A model generated the notes under the pieces. It was not told the origin of the DNA and did no database searches. It worked only from the letters and a program-made list of their open reading frames with translations. This document shows, one piece after another, positions 1 through 5,470 of a stretch of 10,165 bases of DNA. This DNA comes from CAZQCI01 sp964592255 (GTDB lineage Bacteria > UBA10199 > SBBF01). The first letter of the stretch is position 1. Each line of letters starts with the position of its first letter. The position numbers were made by a program, and so were the translations under genes. Where the stretch lies: assembly GCA_964592255.1 (NCBI GenBank), contig CAZQCI010000080.1:1-10165 (forward strand), read 5' to 3'.

Positions 1-85
1 AAAACAGGTGACCCATTTGTAAGCATTAAAATATTTCGAGGATCAAGCTTGTGCCCAGGGGATTAAGAATATTTATTTTGTCGAT
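1..85 (+). other. Upstream remnant of the radical SAM gene, with apparent frameshift
   Basis: The reading frame of the downstream gene can be followed upstream of its first usable start: codons from about 32 to 85 read YFEDQ, then GIKNIYFVD, which is the usual run into the second strand of a radical SAM barrel. In that same frame a TAA lies at 20-22. The +1 neighbouring frame (codons 1-30) reads KTGDPFVSIK, which resembles the segment that precedes this motif in the family (R-x-R-D/S-P-x-x-V-x-x-I-K). Removing one A from the four-base A-run at 28-31 joins the two into one frame. Either a true frameshift or a sequence error is possible. The join is inferred from family resemblance, not from an alignment. 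Confidence 0.6.
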
Positions 86-1336
86 GTGGATTTTGGCAGG
101 GAATGGGACCACCGCGATAAAAATCATGTTTTAACGCAGCTCCTGGAATACATGCATCAAAAGGGAATGAAGTTCAGCATTCTCAGTAACGTCGGCACGC
201 TTAAGAGAAACGGACGTTGGATGGCGAAACATGGGTTGGCTTCTGTTTATTTGGGAATTGAATCGCTGGCTCCTCAATCCGGGGAAAGAGATGCTCTTGT
301 TTCTTTGGGACGGGGTTGGCAGAGCCAGAGTGAAACCGGCCGCCAGATTTCCTACTTGGCCTCGCAGGCGGTTTTTACTTATGGGCTCTATATTCTCGGC
401 AATCCCGGTGTTTCTCCGGAAGCGGAAGCCTTAGGAGTCGAATTGCTGGCGACACTTCCTGTTCCCTTATCGCAGGGAAGTACTCATATGCCTTTCACGG
501 GAACGGCAGATTACAGAAAGGCTGTCAGAGAAGGCCGGATTCATTCCTGGGATCCGGACGACGTCATTTACGGACGCAAGGTATGGGATACTGGGGATGG
601 TATTTCTCCCGAGGATTTGGAAGGCGTATTCATCGATTTCCATGACCGCATCAACAACCTATGGCGGCCGGGGGGATTTGTCGATTGGCAGGTAATAAAG
701 GTAATTCGCTCCCTTCAGAAATTAATTGTGACGATGTTGGAGAATTCCCGTCTCTATTCCACCGCGCAAGTGGGAGTTTTAAGGGAAGCCCATGCCGTGT
801 TGGTGTCTACCCAGGCCTTGGATTTTTATTATGATGAAGAATTGGCCACCCGGATTTCACTTATACTTTTAAAGCTGGCTTCCTATTTTGATCGGGGCAC
901 CCTGAAGAAGGCTTCCGGCCGAGTGGCTCAGGCCGTGGGTGTGATGGAAGCCAAAGCCACAAAGGTGAAGAAGGAAGCACCGCAAACGATTCCCTCCTCA
1001 GAAATCTATCGCCATTCCAGCTGGCTGGAGATGGTGACTTCCGATCAGGGAATATGGGACAGTCTTTCCGATGACGAAATCCTTCGGGCCCTTGAAATGA
1101 AGGGGCTCTATGACATTGTAGGGGAATTTGATCTAGAAGGGAAAACGTTCAGCCCCCAGCTTCGCGCCGCCTTATATACGTGCATCACCACTTTTGATAC
1201 GGCCGAGCTGGAAGCTTTATATTCTTCCGTCCGATCGACTTTAACTGCCATACCCGCTGCGGAGCCGACTGCAGGGGATCTCCAGATGCCAGTCGTTCCT
1301 TTAGCAGCCACGATGACAACATTCGCAGCATCTTAA
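86..1336 (+). CDS. Radical SAM domain protein, C-terminal part (5' truncated or frameshifted)
   Basis: This is the C-terminal part of a radical SAM enzyme, probably of the cobalamin-binding-domain class related to BchE-like and HemN/Elp3-like proteins. The substrate is unknown. Barrel motifs are visible in order: VDFG near the start, VYLGIESLAPQSG (about residues 53-65), an FTYGLYILGNPG strand-turn (about 97-108), and THMPFTGTADYRKAVREGRI (about 132-151), the counterpart of the family's TPFPGTPLYxxxxxEGRI. After about residue 200 comes a helical extension of roughly 215 residues, ending in an Ala/Pro/Thr-rich tail, which I do not recognise. The CxxxCxxC cluster motif is absent and would lie upstream. 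The GTG at 86 is only the first start codon after an in-frame stop. It has no ribosome binding site and cuts through a conserved motif, so it is unlikely to be the native start. The G+C of this gene is visibly higher than that of the rest of the window. The domain is fairly sure; function and intactness are not. Confidence 0.7.
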   Translation: MDFGREWDHRDKNHVLTQLLEYMHQKGMKFSILSNVGTLKRNGRWMAKHGLASVYLGIESLAPQSGERDALVSLGRGWQSQSETGRQISYLASQAVFTYGLYILGNPGVSPEAEALGVELLATLPVPLSQGSTHMPFTGTADYRKAVREGRIHSWDPDDVIYGRKVWDTGDGISPEDLEGVFIDFHDRINNLWRPGGFVDWQVIKVIRSLQKLIVTMLENSRLYSTAQVGVLREAHAVLVSTQALDFYYDEELATRISLILLKLASYFDRGTLKKASGRVAQAVGVMEAKATKVKKEAPQTIPSSEIYRHSSWLEMVTSDQGIWDSLSDDEILRALEMKGLYDIVGEFDLEGKTFSPQLRAALYTCITTFDTAELEALYSSVRSTLTAIPAAEPTAGDLQMPVVPLAATMTTFAAS

Positions 1337-1360
1337 TAGTAGGATCTTGTAAGAAATATT

Positions 1361-1413
1361 TCATGAAAATGCTTACATAAAATGTCTGCATGAAATGCTT
1401 GCATGAAATGCCT
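1361..1413. repeat. Four tandem 13-bp units upstream of aspS
   Basis: Four consecutive units follow the pattern gCATgAAATGcyt: 1361-1374 (with one extra A), 1375-1387, 1388-1400 and 1401-1413. The last two differ at one base; the first two are more degenerate. Each good unit contains the small palindrome GCAT-GAA-ATGC. The array fills most of the spacer between the radical SAM gene and aspS and ends where a possible -35 element begins. It could be a binding-site array or a simple slippage repeat; the sequence alone does not decide. Confidence 0.75.
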
Positions 1414-1441
1414 TGACGTGCGTCATTCGCCTATTTATTGA
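1413..1441 (+). promoter_or_regulatory. Possible aspS promoter (weak)
   Basis: TTGACG at 1413-1418 is a good -35 match. With 17-base spacing the -10 is TATTGA at 1436-1441, which matches only three of six positions. Transcription would start around 1448, on the aspS start codon. A separate -10-like TAAAAT lies at 1378-1383 without a clear -35; a start from there would give a leader of about 60 bases that includes the start-codon hairpin. Neither assignment is secure. Confidence 0.3.
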
Positions 1442-1453
1442 TAGGCGCATGAC
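1422..1453 (+). promoter_or_regulatory. Inverted repeat / hairpin enclosing the aspS start codon
   Basis: GTCAT (1422-1426) pairs with ATGAC (1449-1453), then after one mismatch (1427/1448) CGCCTAT (1428-1434) pairs with ATAGGCG (1441-1447) around the six-base loop TTATTG. That makes 12 pairs. The only Shine-Dalgarno-like bases (AGG, 1443-1445) and the ATG (1449-1451) both lie in the right arm. If it is present in the mRNA it would hide the start site. If transcription begins at about 1448, it can only act as a DNA palindrome. The pairing is seen; the regulatory role is inferred. Confidence 0.55.
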
Positions 1454-3233
1454 TTCATTTATTTCCAAAATCAAGCGGTCTCATTCCTGTAATGCTCTTA
1501 CCAAAACCCATGTTGGTCAAACGGTTATTCTCTTTGGTTGGGTGAATACCCGACGTGATCATGGAGGGCTTATTTTTGTTGATTTGCGGGATCGCGAGGG
1601 AGTGACCCAAATTGTTTTTAGTCCGGAAGTGAACAAAGCGGTGCATGAAAAAGCTTCTGAACTTCGTTCCGAATTTTGTATTGGGATCCGTGGTATTGTT
1701 CGCGCGCGTCCGGCGGGCATGACTAATGCAAAACTTCCCACCGGTGAGATTGAAGTTTATGCGGATGATCTTGAAATTTTCAACAAATCTAAAACACCAC
1801 CTTTTCCTATTGAAGACCAGATCGATGTGAATGAAGAAACACGGCTGACTTATCGTTATCTTGATTTACGCCGTGGTCCTCTCAAACGAAATTTAATTCT
1901 TCGTTCCAAAGTGTCACAAGCGGTGCGGGATTATCTGGATCAAAATGGATTTTTGGAAATTGAAACACCATTTCTTACCAAGTCCACGCCGGAAGGCGCG
2001 CGGGATTATCTTGTTCCTTCACGCATTCATCACGGGCATTTTTATGCACTCCCTCAATCACCACAATTATTTAAACAATTATTGATGGTTTCTGGGTTTG
2101 AGAAATATTTCCAAATTGTTCGTTGTTTCCGTGATGAAGATTTACGTGCCGATCGTCAGCCGGAATTTACTCAAATTGATATTGAAATGTCCTTTATCGA
2201 CCGTGACGATATTATGTCTTTAATGGAAGGGCTTATCGCTCACGTTTGGAAGAAGTCGCTTGCCATTGATGTGCCTCTTCCGTTTCCACGGCTTTCTTAC
2301 GACGATTGCATGGAAATTTATGGGCTTGACGCACCGGATACGCGTTTTGATCTTCAACTCAAAACGGTGACCCCTCTTTTTACTAACAGTGGTTTTAAAG
2401 TTTTTGGTGATATTGCCAAGTCTGGTGGCTCGATCAAGGCCATGGTGGTTCCTGGAAAAGCTGATTTTACGCGGAAGGAAATTGATGATTTTACTTCCTT
2501 CGTTGGTATCTACGGGGCTAAGGGATTGGCTTATATTAAAATTCTTGAGAACGAATGGCAGTCCCCTATTGTTAAATTTTTCTCCGAACAAGAAAAAGCA
2601 GAGTTGCAAAAAACTCTGGGTTTCAAGGCAGGGGACATCGTTTTCTTTGGTGCGGGTACTTCCAAAGTTGTTAACGATTCTTTGGGAAATTTGCGCGAAA
2701 AAATTGCGGCTCATTTAAATCTTATCGACAACAGTAAATACAACTTTGTTTGGGTGGTGGATTTTCCGATGTTTGATTATGATGCCGAAGAAAAACGCCC
2801 TGTGGCGGTGCACCATCCTTTCACATCTGCCAAGTGGGATGATCTTCCACTATTGAACAGTGAGCCTTTAAAAGCCAAAGCTAATGCTTATGATTTGGTC
2901 CTGAATGGCAATGAAATTGGTGGTGGCTCCATTCGTATTCATAATATGGAAGTTCAGTCACAAGTTTTTGATATTCTTAAAATCAGCAAGGATGAAGCGA
3001 AAGAAAAGTTTGGTTTTCTGCTCGAAGCCCTGCAATTTGGCGCGCCCCCGCATGGTGGCATCGCCTTTGGTCTAGATCGCCTCATTATGTTGCTGACGGG
3101 ATCTGACAACATCCGCGACGTCATTGCCTTTCCTAAAACACAAAAAGCCACAGATCCGATGACGGAAGCTCCCTCTGCTGTTGCTCCTAGGCAGCTTTTG
3201 GAGTTGGGGATTGGTCTTACTAAAAAAGATTGA
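1449..3233 (+). CDS. aspS: Aspartyl-tRNA synthetase, bacterial type, likely non-discriminating
   Basis: This cytoplasmic class IIb synthetase charges tRNA(Asp) with aspartate using ATP. The protein is 594 residues, close to the 590 of the E. coli enzyme, and complete. An N-terminal OB-fold anticodon-binding domain (about 10-110) contains GWVNTRRDHGGLIF and DLRDREG. The catalytic domain contains TPEGARDYLVPSR, ALPQSPQLFKQLLM, motif 2 FRDEDLRADRQPEF (about 225-240) and motif 3 GIAFGLDRL (about 537-545). A bacterial GAD-type insert lies at about 300-420 (FVGIYGAKGLAYIKI). His38 and Gly90 sit where the discriminating E. coli enzyme has Leu and Lys. His and Gly at these places are reported for non-discriminating enzymes, which also charge tRNA(Asn) for later amidation by GatCAB. 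The ATG at 1449 is chosen because the family N-terminus begins about ten residues before KRSHSCNAL; an in-frame TTG at 1413 would add 12 unrelated residues. Translation may be affected by the hairpin over the start. Confidence 0.97.
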   Translation: MTSFISKIKRSHSCNALTKTHVGQTVILFGWVNTRRDHGGLIFVDLRDREGVTQIVFSPEVNKAVHEKASELRSEFCIGIRGIVRARPAGMTNAKLPTGEIEVYADDLEIFNKSKTPPFPIEDQIDVNEETRLTYRYLDLRRGPLKRNLILRSKVSQAVRDYLDQNGFLEIETPFLTKSTPEGARDYLVPSRIHHGHFYALPQSPQLFKQLLMVSGFEKYFQIVRCFRDEDLRADRQPEFTQIDIEMSFIDRDDIMSLMEGLIAHVWKKSLAIDVPLPFPRLSYDDCMEIYGLDAPDTRFDLQLKTVTPLFTNSGFKVFGDIAKSGGSIKAMVVPGKADFTRKEIDDFTSFVGIYGAKGLAYIKILENEWQSPIVKFFSEQEKAELQKTLGFKAGDIVFFGAGTSKVVNDSLGNLREKIAAHLNLIDNSKYNFVWVVDFPMFDYDAEEKRPVAVHHPFTSAKWDDLPLLNSEPLKAKANAYDLVLNGNEIGGGSIRIHNMEVQSQVFDILKISKDEAKEKFGFLLEALQFGAPPHGGIAFGLDRLIMLLTGSDNIRDVIAFPKTQKATDPMTEAPSAVAPRQLLELGIGLTKKD

Positions 3234-3258
3234 CACATACCCTGTGTCCACATATTAT
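3230..3258 (+). promoter_or_regulatory. Sigma70-type promoter of the toxin-antitoxin pair, overlapping the aspS stop
   Basis: TTGACA at 3230-3235 is a perfect -35, followed after exactly 17 bases by TATTAT at 3253-3258, a five-of-six -10. The aspS stop codon TGA (3231-3233) lies inside the -35 box. The expected transcription start is near 3265, which is the A of the antitoxin ATG, so the transcript would have little or no leader. Confidence 0.75.
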
Positions 3259-3262
3259 GTGG
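3232..3262. promoter_or_regulatory. Paired palindromic operators over the toxin-antitoxin promoter
   Basis: Two palindromes lie side by side: GACACA-TACCC-TGTGTC (3232-3248) over the -35 and spacer, and CCACAT-ATT-ATGTGG (3248-3262) over the -10. Both contain the same 13-base form CACAT-N-TGTG (3234-3246 and 3249-3261), with centres 15 bases apart. Matched sites of this kind suit a ribbon-helix-helix antitoxin dimer, alone or with its toxin, repressing its own promoter. The palindromes are directly visible; binding is inferred. Confidence 0.65.
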
Positions 3263-3264
3263 TC

Positions 3265-3492
3265 ATGGCTAATGTGACACTCTCCATACCTGACGATATC
3301 CTCCTTAAAGGACGTGACTATGCTAAAAAGCATCATACCTCCCTTAATGAGATGATTCGTACTTTGTTGCATAAGACACTTATCGGCTCCAGTTCGGACA
3401 ACTGGCTTTCCGAGTGTTTTAAGTTGATGGATAAGGCCAAACCCAAAGCCCGCCTCAAAAACTTTAAACGTGACGATATTTACGATGTCTAA
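3265..3492 (+). CDS. vapB: VapB-like ribbon-helix-helix antitoxin
   Basis: This 75-residue protein is the likely antitoxin of the PIN-domain toxin encoded next to it. Residues 4-9 (VTLSIP) form the DNA-binding ribbon strand. A helix over about 10-22 and a second over about 25-39 (TSLNEMIRTLLHKTL) complete the MetJ/Arc fold. The C-terminal half is basic and ends FKRDDIYDV, similar to the W-x-R-E-E-L-Y-x-R tail seen in many VapB proteins, which normally wraps the toxin. The ATG at 3265 gives an N-terminus starting directly at the ribbon. Upstream in-frame starts such as TTG 3181 lie within aspS. There is no clear ribosome binding site. The end overlaps the toxin start by 8 bases, so the two are probably translationally coupled. 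It is expected to repress the promoter whose palindromes lie just upstream. Assignment to VapB rests on fold plus partner. Confidence 0.88.
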   Translation: MANVTLSIPDDILLKGRDYAKKHHTSLNEMIRTLLHKTLIGSSSDNWLSECFKLMDKAKPKARLKNFKRDDIYDV

Positions 3493-3898
3493 GACATTTA
3501 TTGATACTAATATTCTGGTTTATACACTCGATTCCGGTGATAAAAAACGTCAAAAACAATGCCGTGGTCTTTTACAGAATTTGGCTAGAACCGGGGAGGG
3601 AGTGCTATCAACGCAAGTCGTTCAGGAATTTTATGTTGTGGCCACTAAAAAGATGGAAGTAGATACACTTACGGCAAAAAATATTGTTTCCAGTTTCAAC
3701 AATTTTGAGGTTGTCCAGGTTGATTTTCCACTCATTATGGAAGCCATTGATATCTCAGCGGGAAATCGAATTTCATTTTGGGATGCTTTGATCATAGTTG
3801 CCGCTAAATTAGCCAATTGTGAATTTGTGTGGACTGAAGATTTAAGTCATGGCCAAAAATTTGGAAAAGTTACTGTTGTGAATCCCTTAAAGAATTAA
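3485..3898 (+). CDS. vapC: VapC-like PIN-domain toxin ribonuclease
   Basis: This 137-residue PIN-domain protein is predicted to be a Mg2+/Mn2+-dependent endoribonuclease that cuts RNA and slows translation when free of its antitoxin. The acidic active-site set is complete: Asp7 in FIDTNILVY, Glu48 in VVQEFY, Asp100 in SFWDALII, and Asp119 in the WTEDL strand. Length is typical for VapC. The ATG at 3485 overlaps the antitoxin end by 8 bases and places the first catalytic Asp at the usual position. A GTG at 3470 would add five residues and is less likely. Its RNA target cannot be read from the sequence; VapC family members cut tRNAs or the sarcin-ricin loop of 23S rRNA. Nothing suggests decay, so the pair looks functional. 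lpd starts 7 bases after its stop. Confidence 0.92.
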   Translation: MSKTFIDTNILVYTLDSGDKKRQKQCRGLLQNLARTGEGVLSTQVVQEFYVVATKKMEVDTLTAKNIVSSFNNFEVVQVDFPLIMEAIDISAGNRISFWDALIIVAAKLANCEFVWTEDLSHGQKFGKVTVVNPLKN

Positions 3899-3905
3899 TT
3901 TATTT

Positions 3906-5354
3906 ATGGAAAACTCCTACGACCTCATCGTTATCGGTTCAGGCCCGGGCGGATATGTGGCGGCCATTCGTGCCGCACAACTCGGAATGAAAGTGGCGTG
4001 TGTCGATAAACGTCCTTCTCTAGGAGGGACCTGCCTTAATATCGGTTGTATTCCCAGTAAAGCTCTTTTGGAATCCTCCGAAATTTTTTATACAACAAAG
4101 CAAAAAATTAGTGAGCACGGGATATTGGTCTCTGACGTCCATCTTGATTTTGAAAAAATGATGGAGCGTAAAAATAAAGTGGTGCGTCAATTAACTCTTG
4201 GTGTTGCTGGTCTTTTTAAGAAAAATAAGATTACGTCTTACACTGGGCCAGCTCGTTTGATGAGTAACTCTCCCTTGCCCCCCCTTAGATTAAGAGGGGG
4301 AGAAGAGGGAGAGAGTTTAAAAGTGGAAGTGACTTCTGAAACGGGAGTTCAAACTCTTTCCACTAAAAATATTCTCATCGCTACGGGGAGTGTTCCCATT
4401 GAATTGCCTTTTCTACCGCTCGATCACGAACGTATCATCGATTCCACGGATGCTCTTTCTTTAAAAACTGTTCCCAAAAGGCTTGCGGTTATCGGCGGTG
4501 GTTACATTGGCTTAGAGATGGGCTCCGTCTATCAACGATTGGGGAGCGAAGTGACTCTTATCGAGTCCATGGATCGAATCATCGCCTCTATGGATCATGA
4601 CGTGGGGGATGGTTTATTTCGTTGTCTGAAAAAAGATGGAATGAAATTTTTGTTATCACATCAAGTGATGCAAGCTACTCGTCAAGGGGAAGAGGTCCAT
4701 GTTACGGTTAAAAATCAATCCGGAGAGGAATCCACCCTCATCACCGATCTTGTTTTAGTGGCCGTAGGGCGTAAACCTTGCACGGAGAATTTGAATCTTA
4801 CATCTGTTGGTGTGACGTTAGATGAAAAAGGCCGTATTAACGTGGATTCCCATTTTCAAACTTCGTCTCCTGGAATTTATGCTGTTGGAGACGTCATCGC
4901 CGGACCCATGCTCGCACATAAAGCTTCGGAAGAAGGAATTGCCGCCGTTGAAATGATGGCCGGCTTGAAACCAGAAGTGAATTATAAAATAATTCCGGGT
5001 GTTGTTTATACTTCTCCCGAAGCGGCTTCTGTCGGTATTACGGAAAATGAAGCCAAACAAAAAGGTATTAATTTCAAAAGTTTTAAATTTCCTTTCATGG
5101 CCAACGGACGATCTCTGGCATCAGGCAACAAAGATGGTTTTGTCAAACTGATTGCCGATGCGGAGACTCACGTACTCCTTGGCGCGCATATTTTAGCACC
5201 TCATGCTTCCGAATTGATTGCGGAGTTGGTGCTTGCTCTTTCTTTTGGTTCCACCGTGGAAGATATCGCTCTTACTATCCATGCTCACCCAACACTGGCC
5301 GAAGCTGTACGGGAAGCCGCTTTGGGGTTGTCATCAGGGGCTATTCATCTCTAA
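3906..5354 (+). CDS. lpdA: Dihydrolipoamide dehydrogenase (E3), with in-frame repeat insertion
   Basis: This cytoplasmic flavoenzyme reoxidises the dihydrolipoyl groups of 2-oxoacid dehydrogenase complexes and of the glycine cleavage system, passing electrons through FAD to NAD+. The FAD-binding GSGPGG lies at 11-16. The redox-active disulfide is Cys43/Cys48 in GGTCLNIGCIPSKALL. The NAD-binding GGGYIG with a following LEMGSV is near 197-207, a second FAD contact YAVGDV near 325, and the catalytic dyad is His461/Glu466 in HAHPTLAEAV. At 482 residues it is slightly long: residues about 121-137 (SPLPPLRLRGGEEGES) are encoded by a palindromic repeat and have no counterpart in E. coli Lpd. The insertion sits in a surface turn of the first FAD domain and leaves all catalytic residues intact, so activity is probably kept. 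The ATG at 3906 is fixed by the N-terminal YDLIVIG strand; no strong ribosome binding site precedes it. Lying 7 bases behind the toxin, it may share the toxin-antitoxin transcript. No other 2-oxoacid dehydrogenase genes are in the window. Confidence 0.96.
   Translation: MENSYDLIVIGSGPGGYVAAIRAAQLGMKVACVDKRPSLGGTCLNIGCIPSKALLESSEIFYTTKQKISEHGILVSDVHLDFEKMMERKNKVVRQLTLGVAGLFKKNKITSYTGPARLMSNSPLPPLRLRGGEEGESLKVEVTSETGVQTLSTKNILIATGSVPIELPFLPLDHERIIDSTDALSLKTVPKRLAVIGGGYIGLEMGSVYQRLGSEVTLIESMDRIIASMDHDVGDGLFRCLKKDGMKFLLSHQVMQATRQGEEVHVTVKNQSGEESTLITDLVLVAVGRKPCTENLNLTSVGVTLDEKGRINVDSHFQTSSPGIYAVGDVIAGPMLAHKASEEGIAAVEMMAGLKPEVNYKIIPGVVYTSPEAASVGITENEAKQKGINFKSFKFPFMANGRSLASGNKDGFVKLIADAETHVLLGAHILAPHASELIAELVLALSFGSTVEDIALTIHAHPTLAEAVREAALGLSSGAIHL
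4266..4317. repeat. Palindromic repeat element inserted in frame within lpd
   Basis: AACTCTC at 4266-4272 is mirrored by GAGAGTT ending at 4317. The inner arms are a C-rich run (seven Cs, 4278-4284) opposite a G/A-rich run (4294-4309), with the centre near TTAGATTAA (4285-4293). The arms pair imperfectly. Pyrimidine-rich/purine-rich palindromes of this kind are common small dispersed repeats in bacteria, and here the element reads through without a stop as Pro/Leu/Arg/Gly/Glu-rich peptide. It coincides with the extra residues in the enzyme. Other genomic copies would confirm mobility; none is seen in this window. Confidence 0.75.
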
Positions 5355-5357
5355 TGT

Positions 5358-5470
5358 AAGTTGTCATCCCGTGGGTAGTAACACGGGATCCAATTTCATT
5401 TTAATGGACCCCGTATTAGTGCTTACGGGGTGACAGAGATGTTGGAATGGCTTGATGACGGGATGGACTT
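5358..5470. repeat. Composite palindromic element in the convergent spacer
   Basis: Two perfect 8-bp hairpins, each with an 8-base loop, lie in mirrored order: ATCCCGTG/CACGGGAT (5366-5373 with 5382-5389) and ACCCCGTA/TACGGGGT (5408-5415 with 5424-5431). Between them is an A/T-rich linker flanked by GGATCCA and TGGACC. The two hairpins also pair with each other, since GTCATCCCGT (5363-5372) matches ACGGGGTGAC (5425-5434) at nine of ten bases. A further inverted half-copy, ACGGGATGGACTT (5458-5470), faces AAGTTGTCATCCCGT (5358-5372) and reaches into the stop codon of the - strand gene. The form is that of a dispersed palindromic repeat. Being between converging genes it may also end transcription, although no strong T-run follows either hairpin. 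Confidence 0.75.

Noticed and set aside
1361..1413. CRISPR array
   Set aside because: Units are 13 bases, directly abutting, with no spacers and no cas genes nearby.
1413..1448. Extended aspS start at TTG 1413
   Set aside because: The 12 extra residues are unlike family N-termini, and the region holds a -35-like box and the hairpin arm instead.
2220..2714. 164-codon open frame on the - strand inside aspS
   Set aside because: It lies fully antisense to a highly conserved gene, and its translation is basic and low in recognisable motifs; it is a shadow frame.
3181..3264. Extended antitoxin start at TTG 3181
   Set aside because: It would overlap the conserved aspS C-terminus in another frame, and the ribbon-helix-helix fold begins right at ATG 3265.
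3876..3904. Separate lpd promoter (TTGTGA with a TTTATT -10)
   Set aside because: Both boxes are poor matches in an AT-rich region and cannot be told from chance.
4818..5060. 80-codon - strand frame inside lpd
   Set aside because: It is antisense to conserved lpd sequence and has no family-like features.
5362..5435. Classical rho-independent terminator after lpd
   Set aside because: The hairpins are clear but neither is followed by a proper T-run, so the region is listed as a repeat with possible terminator use.
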